Source of the DNA: Ryuthela nishihirai
Lineage: Eukaryota > Arthropoda > Arachnida > Araneae > Heptathelidae
DNA length: 64,000 nucleotides
Assembly: GCA_038380435.1 (NCBI GenBank)
Contig: JAWZYU010000007.1
Span: 85,264,334 to 85,328,333 of the forward strand
Reading direction: 5' to 3'
In this document: one piece after another, positions 11,773 to 23,458 of the stretch
Position numbering within the stretch: position 1 is the first letter of the stretch
How the letters are laid out: each line of letters starts with the position of its first letter
Position numbers and translations under genes: made by a program
Notes under the pieces: model-generated
Told to the model about the DNA's origin: nothing
The model's database searches: none
Seen by the model: only the letters and a program-made list of their open reading frames with translations

Positions 11773-11835
11773 CAGTTTTATTATCTTGGGAGCTATGTTA
11801 AAGATACTGGTGATGTGCGGCATGAGATAAACAGA
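11773..11835 (+). pseudogene. Short reverse-transcriptase fragment
   Basis: Twenty-one codons read QFYYLGSYVKDTGDVRHEIN plus Arg. They match QFNYLGSYVTDTGDVRHEIN in the LINE copies at 14246-14755 and 57499-57795. The rest of the element is absent, and sequence related to IR-B begins directly after it. Confidence 0.8.
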
Positions 11836-11839
11836 AAAA

Positions 11840-13435
11840 ACGGAAAAGCTAACTAGAAGAACGCATATCGTCTCCGGCTCATAAGAGAATCTCGTTTTCA
11901 AAGAGAATGAAGTTTTATGTTTACCAAGTTTTTCCATCCTTAAAAATTTTAATTTGAGGTAACGGATGATGGGGAAAAGACAAATAATAGAATTTTATTA
12001 GTAATTTACATAATAAGAAAGGTATTTGCATTTTTCCTTTGAGTTTGAAAAGTTGCTTTCCTCACATCCCTCTGAGAAAAGGGATCAGATTGTTGCTATC
12101 AGTTGGAACATCTTTTAACACTCTGTCACCGAAAATTAAAATTTAAAATTTCTGTCATAAATAGATCATTTCCAACATTCCTTAAAAGTTTCGCCGTTAC
12201 CATATTTAGTGATCCCTAACCATATAAAGTAAATATACCTAAGCATTTAAAAAATGCAAATTATGTTACATTAATACCAATCCAACTAAAAATAGTTTTT
12301 CAATTATCTCTTAAAACAAAAAAAATTCCCTTTTCACACAAAACTCGATAGTGCTAAAGTAGAGAAGCTTGCATTCGCTAACTGCACGAAAATAGTGTAT
12401 TAGTGAAACAGTTGTTTGAAGAATTTAATCTATGCGATTTTCTCTGTAGAGTTCACTTGAATAAAATAGCATTACGATAAGAATGGTTATATAAAAAGGA
12501 CAGTTGACAGAACACCACCCAGGGCTTAAGAGTCCACCCACCCTGGGCAATGTTTTCCACCCACCATGGGCTTAAGAGTCCATCCACCGTGGGCAATTGT
12601 TTCCACCCACCGTGGGCTTAAGAGGTCAACTCATTGCGATCAATGGAAACTTTGTGACTTCGCATTTCACCGCTAAAATTTCAACTTTCTAGAATAAATA
12701 TATCATTTGCAACAATGGTTAAAAATTTTAGAATTTTCTATCTTTTCGAATATTAGAGGGCGCAATTATAGCTTTTGGGTGTTCGGAAAGTGCAAGTCGT
12801 AATATTTCATCAATGTGTATTCGACCAGAAAGGTTTTTGTTTTAATTTATCTCTAAAAAACAAACAATTTTCTCTCGAACAAAGCCGTTTGCGTTTCATC
12901 TCATGAGGGACTTATTGTTGCCGACGGAAACTTCATGACTTTCACATTCCATCACGAAAATTAAACATTTCTAACATATAAACACATCGTTTATAATATT
13001 TTTTTAATTTCGGAATTTTCAACTTTGGCACCGTTAGGGGGCGCATTTATAGCTTTTGGAGTGATTCGGAAAGTTCATATCGTAATATTTCATATTACCT
13101 ATCCAACCTAAAATTAATTTTTAATTTACTCTTAAAACAAAAAAGTTGCCTTTTCTTTCCACCCTCCCTCGGTCTAAGGGGTCAACTGATTTTTCCAATG
13201 GAAACTCCGAAACCTTCACATTCTCCCCATAATATTTCAAATTTCTGCTATAATTACATCGTTTGTAAAATTGGGTTGAAATTTTGGAATTTTCATTATT
13301 TTTATACCGTTAGAGGGCACAATTATAACTTTTGCGATATACGGAAAGTGCACAGCGTAATATTTCATCAACACCTATCCAACACAAAAAGAATTTTTAT
13401 TTGATCTCTATAAACAAAAAAGTTTTTTGTCTACA
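11840..13435. repeat. IR-B left: array of ~290 bp satellite units
   Basis: Four related units follow one another (about 12005-12340, 12600-12860, 12880-13130 and 13140-13430). Each has a TGGAAACT-TTCACATTTC block, a TTAGAGGGCGCAATTATAGC block, a CGGAAAGTGCA-CGTAATATTTCATC block and a CTCTTAAAACAAAAAA block. A related array lies inverted at 23150-24205, and the flank 11840-11960 also matches 24090-24205. Units are clearly diverged from one another. Confidence 0.8.
12514..12625. repeat. Alternating 23 bp tandem repeat inside IR-B left
   Basis: Two unit types alternate: CACCCACCGTGGGCTTAAGA (plus GTC) and CACCCACCGTGGGCAATTGT (plus TTC). They run in the order A-B-A-B-A as a ~46 bp higher-order unit. 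Each unit contains the near-palindrome CCCACCGTGGG. Confidence 0.85.
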
Positions 13436-13771
13436 GACGGACAGTAAAACTAATGTTGTTGTTTTTTTGAAAACGAGATAAAAGAATTTTTCATTTACGT
13501 TTTAAAATGAAATAGTTGGATACCTATGGACGATAAACAGAAAACAACCACTCTTGTTTGAAACTAATATCTCGAAGTCACTCCATCTAACTATTTAAAT
13601 GTTATTAGAGAATGAACATCCGAAAAACCGAAAATCCTTACCAGATTAAGAGATATTCTAATCCAAGGCAATTACTCCAGCACTTAATAATCACCAGCAC
13701 ACATTTTCAACCTATCTGTATCGAAGTATAAAATATTTTTAAGGCACTTTAATCTGCTAATTTTCCCTCCA
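13436..13771. other. Unannotated stretch before LINE
   Basis: Nothing recognised. It ends in the left target-site duplication of the LINE (13772-13781). Confidence 0.5.
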
Positions 13772-13810
13772 TCAGACACCATCATCATCATCCTCAAGCA
13801 GCAATATGCA

Positions 13811-14803
13811 CTACGGAGGTCCAACCAGACCGTACAATTTAATTCTCCAAGCAAGTCCATCCTGAGTTACATCTGCTGCATCTGGCCACTGCACACCAAT
13901 TCTAATAAGGTCCTGTTTGACATTGTCTGCCCACCGCATCCTAGGTCTCCCCCTGTTTTTGAAGCCTTTAGGCACATTGTTCATACCTCTATTCGCCAAT
14001 TTATAAAATTATCCATACGGGCAACATGGGCCAAACCAACGGAGTCTCTCTCTGCACAATATGCTGCTTAAAGGAGGTTGCAAACTCCTTTGCCTAACCT
14101 CATCATTAGTTACAACGTTGAACCACCTAATGCCCAAGATACTGCGTAAGAACCTAGAATCAATAGCATCTGCTTTCCTGTTACCTTGTTTATAAAGTGC
14201 CCAAGTTTCACTATCATAACTAACCCCAGAAAGAACCAAACTATTTTACAGTCTAATTTTAGTCGTTAGGTTTATACGCCTATTTCTCCACACTCTCCAT
14301 AGATTCTTAAAAGTCCCGGCAGCAATCCCTATTCGTCTGTTAATCTCATGCCGCACATCACCAGTATCTGTTACATAGCTCCCAAGATAATTAAACTGTA
14401 ACACCTGTTCAAGATTGCAACCATTCAGATTAATTGAATCAAAGCCTGCCTGACCAATATTCATCACTTTAGTTTTCTCTCTGTTTATAACCAAACCTAC
14501 TCTACTACCAGTCTCATCAACAGTTCGAATGAAAGAGTTCATCTCATCAACATCATTTGCCAAAAGGGCTAAATCATCAGCATAATCTAAATCAGAAATT
14601 TTCGTACCTCCAGTCCATTTAAAGTCAAAATCTTTTCCGTGATGTGAATTTCGCATAACATAATCAATAACCAAACTAAAGAGAAAAGGGGACAAAAATG
14701 CACCCTTGTCGAACACCAGAAGTAATGCTAAACCAATTGCTATAAGCCTTACCAACTCTCACACACGACTCATTTTTATTATAGAGAGTTTTCATTATGT
14801 TAA
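13811..14803 (-). pseudogene. LINE reverse transcriptase, C-terminal half
   Basis: Reading on the minus strand, NIMKTLYNKNESCVRVGKAY leads into SGVRQGC, then (after a one-base frameshift near 14700) LFSLVIDYVMRNS and the catalytic motif in LDYADDLALL (near 14580). QFNYLGSYVTDTGDVRHEIN and LTTKIRL follow, then a stop. LVLSGVSYDSETWALYKQGN and FLRSILGIRWFN come next, then another frameshift near 14005, then RGRPRMRWADNV and a final WRIKLYGLVGPP. The order is the RT palm, thumb and C-terminal segment of APE-type LINEs. At least two frameshifts and one stop make it non-functional. Confidence 0.9.
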
Positions 14804-15083
14804 CTATTATGCTCTGAGCTTGATTATGGATCCTAAATTTGCTGCACTGGTGGGCTTCTGTGGAGGGAAAATCTTCCGCTGTGTTTTTTGTTTGTTTGTG
14901 GGGGCAGCCCCAAGCGAATAGATTCACAGGATATGTTTATCAGCTGGTGGATAATCCTGAGCACATATCATCACATGCACCTGAACTCTTTGCTTCTACT
15001 GGCATCGTGAAATTCTACATTGGAGGAAGTCTTCCAGTGTAGATGGCTTCAGCTTTTAGTGTTGGGGAACGGGTCTTTGCCCC

Positions 15084-16753
15084 ATGTCTGCGATTAGGGG
15101 GGTGTTTGATATTGTCAGCATTCCCTCTATCAATAAACATAGTTTCTTTAAAGATCCCACTAACCATTTTCTCTCCACAAGTAGTTGGAATGTGAGGACT
15201 CTGCACACAGCTTTTTCTCTTGATGTCCTCACACAAGAATTCCACTGTCATATTTTTGATATTCTCGGCTTGCAAGAGATCAGATGGATAGATAAAGGTC
15301 AGATTCTTAAAAATAATCTTAAATTTCTCTTTTCAGGGAGGGAAGACAATAAACATCACCAAGGTGTGGATCTGCTTCTCAGCAGACACGCTAGTGATGC
15401 TCTTCTAGGATATGAGTGCATTAATGAAAGGTTTCTTACAGCAAAATTTCAGACAAGCGTTAAAGACTTGAATGTTATCTGCTGTTATGCCCCCACTGAG
15501 GATGCCAATGAGGATGAGAAGGATAGGTTTTATGAACAACTTCAAAATATTTTGAATTCTGTCAAGAAAGGAGATATTGCCCTTGTTCTTGGTGACTTCA
15601 AAGACAAAGTTGGTACTGACTCTGACCTTTGGGAAGGAGTAATAGGTCCTTTTGGTATTGGCAGCTGCAATGGCAATGGGCAACGTCTCCTACAGGTAAG
15701 TAAACTCAATGGATTCAGAATAACTAACACTTATTTCAAACACCGCGACATACATAAGTACACATAGGTTTCACCTGATGGGCTGCATAAGAATATGATT
15801 GATTATATATTAATTAACAGCAAATGGGCTAGTTCTGTTAGAAATACCAGGGCATACAGGGGAGCTGAAATTGGATCTGACCATTACCTTGTTAAAAGTG
15901 TCTTGCAACTTAAACTTAAAAAGTGTTGTGCTAGGGTTAAAAAATTTACTTTTAATACTGAAGCTCTGAAAGACCCAGTTATAGCCAAAGCTTACCATGA
16001 TAGGTTACTTAGTCATTATGACAGTCATGGTTTGCTTACTACTGAAGTTGAGGAAGAATGGGACCATTTTAAACAGGCTTTTTTTGGAAACTAACAGTAC
16101 TCTTTTAGGAAAAAAGGAGCAGAGGAGACAGAATTATTTCAGTGATAAGGCACTTGAGCTTAATTCAGAAAGAAAGAACTGCAGGAATGTCCTTAATCAA
16201 TACCCTACTATTCCTAATAGAAAGCATTACAGAGAGCTTAATAAACGTGTAAAGGATCAGTTAGCTGCTGATAAGAATCTTTGGCTTGATGGCTTGGCTG
16301 ACAAAGCCAAGGAAGCAGTTAGACAGCATAACAGTGGAAAGCTGTACCAGATAGTTAATGTTTTGTGTGGTAGAAAACGGACAGGTATACAGGGATTGAA
16401 GGAAAAACAAGGTAAGGTTATAGAAAGTGAGGATTCTGTCATGACTAGGTGGGCTGAGCATTTCAGTGATGTTCTAAAGAATGTGGTTAGCTCTACTCCC
16501 ATTGTTTGCAATGATGATAGATGCATTGGTGGCTTTAATGTTGGCCCTATAACACAATCTGAAGTTATTTTGGCTATTTCTAAACTTAAACTTCATAAAT
16601 CCCCAGGGGTAGATGAAATTACTACAGAAGTGCTTAGAGCTGGGAATGTTTTGGTTACAACTTGGATAACTAAAATTCGGAATATTTTTTATGATAAAGG
16701 CATGGTTCCTAAGGATTTTACCAGAGCTATTATTATCCCTATTATTATCCCTG
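15084..16753 (+). pseudogene. LINE endonuclease plus N-terminal reverse transcriptase
   Basis: The first frame (15084-15767) shows the APE-type endonuclease in order: TSSWNVRTLH (N-terminal Asn-containing block), DILGLQEIRW (catalytic Glu), YAPTEDANEDEKDRFYEQLQ and LVLGDFKDKVG (the usual GDFN has become GDFK). After a stop at 15765-15767 the same frame continues with NMIDYILI and GSDHYLV (catalytic Asp-His) to 16094. A frameshift near the T-run at 16079 shifts to the frame that carries the linker and the RT entry motif KLHKSPGVDEIT (near 16590), ending at PKDFTRAIIIPI. The untranslated 5' region probably starts near 14806. It is broken, but the catalytic blocks are easy to see. Confidence 0.9.
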
Positions 16754-16763
16754 TCAGACACCA

Positions 16764-17390
16764 GAGAACAATAATTTTCTGAAGTTGCTTTTTTTTTAAA
16801 GATATCCTTAAAGAAAACAACTCTCGAGTTGCTTTATGCGGTGTTTCTCGAGACAACAGATCCCCTGAGGCGATGCACTAATCAGCGGAAATGAATACAC
16901 TCTGCTTGCGTAAGGAAGTAGGCGGATGAATATTCTTTCAAATTTACGTCATTTGAAGAAAACCAGGAAGAAAATTAGTCTGTCTCGACGGAAAAGAGCC
17001 GTCTCGAATCTTTTGTTACAATTGCCGTTTTCCCCCCTCACTGCTCTGGAAGTAATGAGTCTCTGAGAAGAAATGCTTTTATTATTACTTAGGAGACGAA
17101 ATTAATTAATATAATTAAATATACAGCTGAAAATATATTTGAGGTCCCTGCAAACAGGTAGTTTGTAAAAGGTATGTACAACTTGGACAATAGCTCAGTG
17201 GTTGTTTGTAAGAATCGCAATTTTAGTGTTTGCAAACTCAATCTCTTTTTACTATCCAGATCCTTGCATTCTTTTCGTAGTGTCTTAATTAGCATCAATT
17301 GTTTTTGGAGAAAGTGTCCGTCTCCCTTCCATTCAATTAAGTTTTTTACTGCTTCAAGTCAATTTATCCCCTTGCCGTCTATTTATATTT
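16764..17390. other. Unannotated stretch
   Basis: No gene seen. A short inverted repeat, GACGGAAAAGAGCCGTC, lies near 16988-17004. Confidence 0.5.
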
Positions 17391-19760
17391 GGCTGTAGCA
17401 AGAAAATTTATATTTTTCAATCTCAGGAGAATTTGCACGTTTTTTCCCTCCTTAATGAAAAATAGCTTTTTTTTTACTTCAGGAAAATTTATCTTCTTTG
17501 GCATCAAAGGATTTTACTTTTCGGCAACCTCAAATAAAAATCGCGCTTTGTCGGCTGAATTAAATTTCTCCTCCTTTGGCCACAATAATTAAGTGAAATT
17601 ATTTTTTGTCGCCTCAAATGAGATTACTTTTTGTCGCCTGAAGTGAAATTATTTTTGTCTCCTCAAGTGCAATTGCTTTTTGTCGCCACAAGTAAAATTA
17701 TTTTTATCACCTAAAGAGAAATTATTTTTTGCCGCCTAAAGTGAAATTATTTTTGTCGCCTCAATCGAAATTACTTTTTGTCGCCTCAAGTGAAATTACT
17801 TTTTGTTGCCTCAAGTGAAATTATTTTTGTCGCCTCAAATGGAATTACTCTGTGTTGCCTCAAGTGAAATTATTTTGTTGCCTCAAGTGAAATTATTTTT
17901 TGTAGTCTCAAGTGAAATTATTTTTTGTAGCCTCAAGTGAAATTACTTTTTGTTGCCTCAAGTAAAATCATTTTTGTCACCTCATGTGAAATTATTTTTG
18001 TCGCCTCAAAAGAAATTATTTTTGGTCACCTCAAGTAAAATGATTTTTTTCCCTCAAGTGAAATGATTTCTTTCCCTCAAGTGAAATTACTTTTTGTCGC
18101 CTAAAGAGAAATTATTTTTTGTCTCCAAAGCTAATTATTTTTTTCGCCTTAAGCGATATTATTTTTTCTCGCCTCAAGTGAAATTATTTTTTGTTGCCTC
18201 ATGCGAAATTATTTTTGTCGCTTCAAATGAAATTATTTTGTCGCCTCAAGTGAAATTACTTTTTGTTGCCTTAAGTTAAATTACTTTTTGTCGCCTCAAG
18301 AAAAATTCCTTTTGGTAGCCTCAAATGAATTATTTTTTTTTTGTTCCCTCAAGTGAAATTACTATTTGTTGCCTCAAGTGAAATTTTTTGTTCCCTCAAG
18401 TGAAATTACTATTTGTTACCTCAAGAGAATTTTTTTGTCATCTCAAGTGAAATTACTTTTTGTCGCCTAAAGAGAAATTTTTTGTCAGCAAAACGAATTA
18501 TTTTTTCGCCTCAAGTAATATTATTTTTTTCGCCTCAAGTGAAATTATTTTTTGTCACCTCAAGCAATATTATTTTTTTTGCCTCAAGTGAAATTATTTT
18601 TGTCACCTCAAGGGAAATTACTTTTTGTTGCCTCAAGGGAAATTACTTTTTGTTGCCTCAAGTGAAATTATTTTTTGTTGCCTCAATAGAAATAATTTTA
18701 TGTCCCCTCAAGTGAAATTATTTTTTGTCGCCTCAAGTGAAATTGCTTTTTGTCGCCTCAAAAGAAATTATTTTTCACAATTCAACGAAATTTTTTGTAA
18801 CCTCAAGCGAATAATATTTTTGCCTCAAGCGATATAATTTTTGTCACCTCAAGTGAAATTATTTTTTGTCGCCTCAAGTAAAATTATTTTTGTTGCCTCA
18901 AGTGAAATTACTTTTTGTCGCCTCAAGTGAAATCATTTTTTGTCGCCTCAAGCGTAATTATTTTTGTCCCCTCAAGTGAAATTATTTTTGTCGCCTCAAG
19001 TGAAATTACTTTTGTCATCTCAAGAGAAATTACTTTTGTCGTCTGATGTGAAATTATTTTTTGTCGCCTCAAGCGAAATTATTTGTTGTCCCCTCAAGTG
19101 AAATTACTTTTTGTCGCCTCAAGTGAAATTACTTTTCGTCGCTTCAAGAGAAATTATTTTTTCTCACCTGAAGCGGAATTTTTTGTCGCCCGAAGCGAAT
19201 TATTTTTTTGCCTCAAGCGATATTATTTTTGTCGCCTCAAGTGAAATTATTTTTGTCGTCTCAAGTGAAATTATTTTTTGTCGCCTGAAGTGAAATTACT
19301 TTTATCGCCTCAAGTGAAATTACTTTTTGTTGCCTGAAGTGAGATTCTTTTTTGTTGCCTGAAGTGAAATTACTTTTTGTCGCCTGAAGTGAAATTACTT
19401 TTTGTCGCCTGAAGTGAAATTACTTTTTTGTCGCCTGAAGTGAAATTACTTTTTGTCGCCTGAAGTGAAATTACTTTTTTGTCGCCTGAAGTGAAATTAC
19501 TTTTTGTCGCCTGAAGTGAAATTACTTTTTGTCGCCTCAAGTGAAATTACTTCTTGTCGCCTCAAGTGAAATTACTTCTTGTCGCCTCAAGTGAAATTAT
19601 TTTTTGTTGCCTCAAGTGAAATTATTTTTTGTCGCCTGAAGTGAAATTACTTTTTGTCACCTCAAGCGAAATTTTTTTGTCGCCTGAAGTGAATTTGTTT
19701 TTTTGGTGTTTCAAATGAATTAACTTTTCTGCCGTTCCTAGCGAATATTTTTTTTTACCA
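17391..19760. repeat. Large minisatellite, ~25 bp unit
   Basis: Roughly 90 tandem copies of a unit close to GTCGCCTCAAGTGAAATTAC plus a T-run. The edges (17391-17590 and 19690-19760) are strongly diverged. The block 19280-19540 is almost perfectly homogeneous and carries a C-to-G variant (CCTGAAG), as expected from local unequal exchange. Because the period is near 25, the frame shifts between units and produces several short false frames with repeating SSEIIF- or SPQVKLFFVA-like peptides. The AAGTGAAA core recurs in most units. Confidence 0.95.
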
Positions 19761-20338
19761 CCTAAGTGCAAACTTAGAATTTTTCCACTTTTGGAATATT
19801 TACCTTTGCCGTCCTGAAAATAGCATTTTAAAATTTTCACCCTCTTTGAAGTTCCGTTTTGAAATGAAAATCGTGGATGCTCAATTTTGATAAAAAGAGT
19901 GTTACTACTTTCATTATGAAAACCTTTTGCTCAAAGTCTTTAAGTTCAAATTGGGCCTCTCTGAATCAATGCCGTACAAAATGTCAGCTTGGAATGTTTA
20001 TGCCTTTGCTTACAAAAGGATTGTTTCCATTTGTCTCCTTGACAGGAATACGTCGGAATTGGAATATGCCCATATAAACACAATAGTCTTTCGTCGATCA
20101 TGTGTTAAAAGATTTCGTTAAAAAAAATTCTTTCTGGTTTGATTACAACTGGGCAATAAATTTTCATAAAAGTTATGCCTCTGAGATAAAAGTAATCATT
20201 TCTTAAAGCTTCCAAGGTGCTGAACCCGAATATGACAATGAAAATGCAAAATTGGCTACGATTTCTGAGAAATCCTCAATAATTTCTTATATAATAGAGT
20301 AATACGTACATATGACACGTATCGATAAAACTCCGCTT
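19761..20338. other. Unannotated stretch
   Basis: Two overlapping 65-codon plus-strand frames (19877-20121) show no known motif. Sequence nearest 20338 may be the 3' flank of the neighbouring pseudogene. Confidence 0.4.
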
Positions 20339-21993
20339 CTACTTCCGACGTCGCTTTGCTCGCAGCTTATTCAGCTGTTCAGGATCATCTCTGGCGAACG
20401 TCCAACAGTAGTCAGCCAACATTGAAGTGAACCAGTTTTCCTGGTATCGTTTCTCCATCGTTGCAATGTCCTGGTAAAAAGGTTCACTGTGCTCATCACT
20501 AACCATGCAGCAGTTGTCGGGGAAGAAATCTAAGTGGGAATGGAGAAAGTGGATTTTAAGGACATATTGCAGCCAAGTTTGTGATAGAGAGACAACATGT
20601 CCTTAACCAGTTTCTTGTAGTTCTCTGCCCTGACATTCCCGAGGAATTTAGTTGACACCAGACGAAATGCGTCCCACGCCGTTTTTTCGTCACCCGGAAG
20701 CAGGTTGTCGAACATCTGGTCTCTGAACAGCTCGCCGATCTGAGGACTCACAAAAATTCCCTCTTTAATTTTCGCTTCGCTGAGTCGGGGGAATTTGTCA
20801 GCCAAGTACTTGAACGTTGATGCAGTCCATTCCATGGCTTTTACGAAGTTTTTCATCACATCGAGTTTGATGTGTAGGGTCGGTAGCAGGGTTTTGTGCG
20901 TTTCTCCCAGTGCTGGGTGTTCCACATTCTTCTCTTCGACCTTCAGAGATTTCTTCTGTGGCCAGTTTCTCTTTAAGTAGTGCAAAGTGTTTGCTCGGCT
21001 GTCGCATTCATATAAGAAACAGCAGTACTTCGTATATCCCTGCTGCAGACCCGTCAACAGAGCCACTACCTTCAAGTCACAACAGAGATGCCAGTCGTAT
21101 TTGCTGTATTGAAGACAGTTCAACAGCTGTTTTAGGTTGTCGTAGGTTTCTTTCATGTAGACAGCATATATGACCGGAATGGATGGAAGTCGATTTCCAT
21201 TATGCAGCAACACCGACTTGAGACTCAATTTCGAGGAGTCTATGAGTAGTCGCCATTCTTGAGGGTCATGTTTGATTCCAAGGACATTCATCAGGCCATC
21301 TACATCGGAGCAGAACACAAGGTCATCTTCCTTTCTGAAGCAAGGTGCAAAAACGCGAACATGACCGTTCATTTCTTCTTCGGTCAGAATGTGTGGCACA
21401 GATGACGCACCGTGGCAGATGTATGGATCATCATTAGACACCGAAGGATGTGGAGAACCCGATGCCAGTTCGCCTCCCTCATCTTCTGAATCGATGGAAA
21501 ATTCTTTTGGAGGATCGGGAACAGGAAGGTTTTCGCCGTGCGGAACTGGTCAGAGAACAGATTGTGTATTTGGATACACTATTGTCTACTTCATGTTACT
21601 TGTGATGCCTCTAGAAATAGGTGGAACCATGCAGAAGTAGCAGTCATTTGTGCATTTGCTTGGCTCTCTCTAAACCATAGGAACAGCAAACGGCATCGCC
21701 ACTTTTTCGCCTTTCAGCCACTTCGGAAGATTTCTTGTACACATACTGCAGCCTATGTGTGGGGTCCAGGTCTTGTCCTGGTCCCCAATCTTGCATCCAA
21801 AATAAAACTCATACGCCGCTTTCACTATTGCAGTGATGGTCCTTTTCTGGCTTGCAAACGTCACTTCCCCGCAAATGTAACAAAACTTATCTGCACTATT
21901 AACACAGTTACGAGGCATCACTACTGCTGGATTAAAACTGCAAAGATCACTTGTGTTGTACTTATGACTCAGGGGTAAATGGGAGTTGTTCAA
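20339..21993 (-). pseudogene. Broken copy of an uncharacterised arthropod multi-copy protein family
   Basis: The N-terminal part (21993-21670) has a Cys-rich module, CYICGEVTFASQKRTI and HIGCSMCTRNLPKWLKG, with C-x2-C pairs that suggest zinc binding. The middle has the acidic stretch EFSIDSEDEGGELASG. The main open part (21441-20530, 303 codons) includes EWRLLIDSSKLSLKSVLLHN, WHLCCDLKVVALLTGLQQGY and KNFVKAMEWTASTFKYLADK. The C-terminus (20530-20339) has YQDIATMEKRYQENW and LADYCWTFARD, ending in a basic RAKRRRK. In-frame stops lie near 21675, 21598 and 21558, a one-base loss near 20545 breaks the last segment, and a stretch near 21355 looks shortened. From memory, similar proteins occur in many copies in arthropods and some cnidarians with no known function; they might be mobile or domesticated. 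Function unknown. Confidence 0.75.
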
Positions 21994-22577
21994 AAGACTT
22001 GTTCCCCCTATGAGACGTCGCTAACAACTAACGATTGCATCATCTTTTGTCCGCGATCGTAAAGCCGCGATGCCATGACGCGATACATTGCATCAGACAA
22101 TGATGCAATACCTCTGGAGGTTGTGTCTATGGCGAGCTGATGCAATACAACGCAATATGTTGCAACCAGGAGTTTAAAATAGAGCGTTGCGAAATAGTTA
22201 CCTATGTACTCAATGTGTACTGAGTGGTTTATACATGACCATCTCTGTCTCTCCTAAACAAGAGCCAACCGACAAATTTTATTGTCATTTTCGTGTTCAG
22301 CACCTCGAAATTAGTAAAGATTGGTTATTTTCATTTCACAGTCTTTTTGTGTGTTGCCCAGTGTTATACGCGCTTAAATAACACTGACGTTTATTTGTTC
22401 AACTCGAAACAAAACTGATTATACGCGGTCTTACAAAGCAATATATTATATTCAAGTATCCATGACGTGACAGAAAAGGAACTACAGGATTTGAATGACT
22501 GACGCTGTTTCGCATGACTCATACTTGCATGTCGCGTGTTTTACAACCGTGGATTTAGTGTGAACCTGATAAATGAG
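21994..22577. other. Upstream flank of the pseudogene
   Basis: Contains several GATGCAAT/ATTGCATC words between 22033 and 22160, some in inverted pairs. No gene recognised. Confidence 0.4.
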
Positions 22578-22940
22578 GGTGGGTGGGAGATTTAGTCGGT
22601 CGGTAGAGCGCTAGGCTTGTTATCTGCAGTTCCCAGGTTCGAGTCTCAAATGTGGCATCCTCCTCTCCATCCGCAAAGAGGATACCGATGGTTTTGTAAG
22701 AGTCACCGTCCTCCAGATGAGACGCAAAGCCGTGGACCCATGTGCAGGAGAGCCATACCTTGTGGACGTCAAAGAGCAAGCTGCATAGACTTGACGGGAA
22801 GTTTCCATCTGTCTCCTAACAACCGTACAATGGACCCCTTTTCACTCCTAAACTCTGAGCCTCTGGATCCTTGTGACCTGGCCTAATATTTCATTACTGC
22901 AACACAAACAATGCCGCTCAGATGTAAAATAATCCATCCC
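22578..22940 (+). mobile_element. SINE-I copy, old, with tRNA head
   Basis: Head TAGTCGGTCGGTAGAGCGCT and B box GGTTCGAGTCTC are followed by the body blocks and GCCGCTCAGATGTAAAATAA. It is diverged from the young consensus, with a shortened body. Confidence 0.85.
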
Positions 22941-23395
22941 AAATGAATTAAGTTTCAGTAAATACGTGGCGAAACAAGCAACATAAATTTCTTATTACAA
23001 GGCGATGATCGACTATTTATGTGTCTTCTCGGTTCAATTTAATTAGTGTCGTAATGCATTAAGGTTGTTATCTTTCGAAATTTCTGTTTTATTTAAAAAG
23101 TACCCGAGATAATGTGTGTACTTCTCCCTTTCTCCTCTGTTTGCCCGTCTGCAGACATCGGATTCTTTACTTTTAGAGAAATATTAAAAATTCACTTTGT
23201 GTTAGATCGATCAAATATTACAGTTCGCACTCTAGGAATCTCCAAATGGTGATAATTGCTCCTTATGGTGGAAAAATCGAAAATTGCACACATTCAAACG
23301 AATATTGCAGGCGGTGTATTTACGTTAGAAATTTGAAATTTTGATGGTGAAATGTGAAGCTCATGAAGTTTCTATTGGCAAACAATGAGTAGTTT

Positions 23396-23458
23396 CTAAA
23401 AACAAGAAAATGCGATCCCACCTACCCCCAATGGGTGATCGCATTTTCTTGTTTTTAG
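23396..23458. repeat. Perfect hairpin, 22 bp arms
   Basis: The arms at 23396-23417 and 23437-23458 are exact reverse complements (core AAACAAGAAAATGCGATC) around a 19-base loop. Confidence 0.95.

Larger units (their letters stand above)
13782..16753 (-). mobile_element. Non-LTR retrotransposon with inverted 5' half (twin priming)
   Basis: The 3' half, encoding the end of reverse transcriptase, lies on the minus strand (about 14805 down to 13782) and ends in a GAT-repeat tail. The 5' half, encoding the endonuclease and the start of reverse transcriptase, lies on the plus strand (about 14806 to 16753), head to head with it. The direct repeat TCAGACACCA flanks the whole unit exactly, at 13772-13781 and 16754-16763. 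Single insertion by LINE twin priming predicts this layout: inverted 5' part, loss of sequence at the break (here the middle of RT, on the order of 100 codons) and one target-site duplication. The endonuclease resembles the APE-type LINE proteins often annotated as craniofacial development protein 2-like (RTE or CR1-like clade); the clade is not certain. Confidence 0.88.

Noticed and set aside
14838..15042. 67-71 codon frames upstream of the LINE endonuclease
   Set aside because: They lie in the LINE's 5' untranslated region across the inversion junction and show no conserved domain.
18094..19293. Several 60-100 codon frames in the minisatellite as genes
   Set aside because: They are translations of the ~25 bp repeat, with no start context and no conserved domain.
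17391..19760. CRISPR array
   Set aside because: Units are contiguous tandem repeats of ~25 bp without unique spacers, and the window is eukaryotic.
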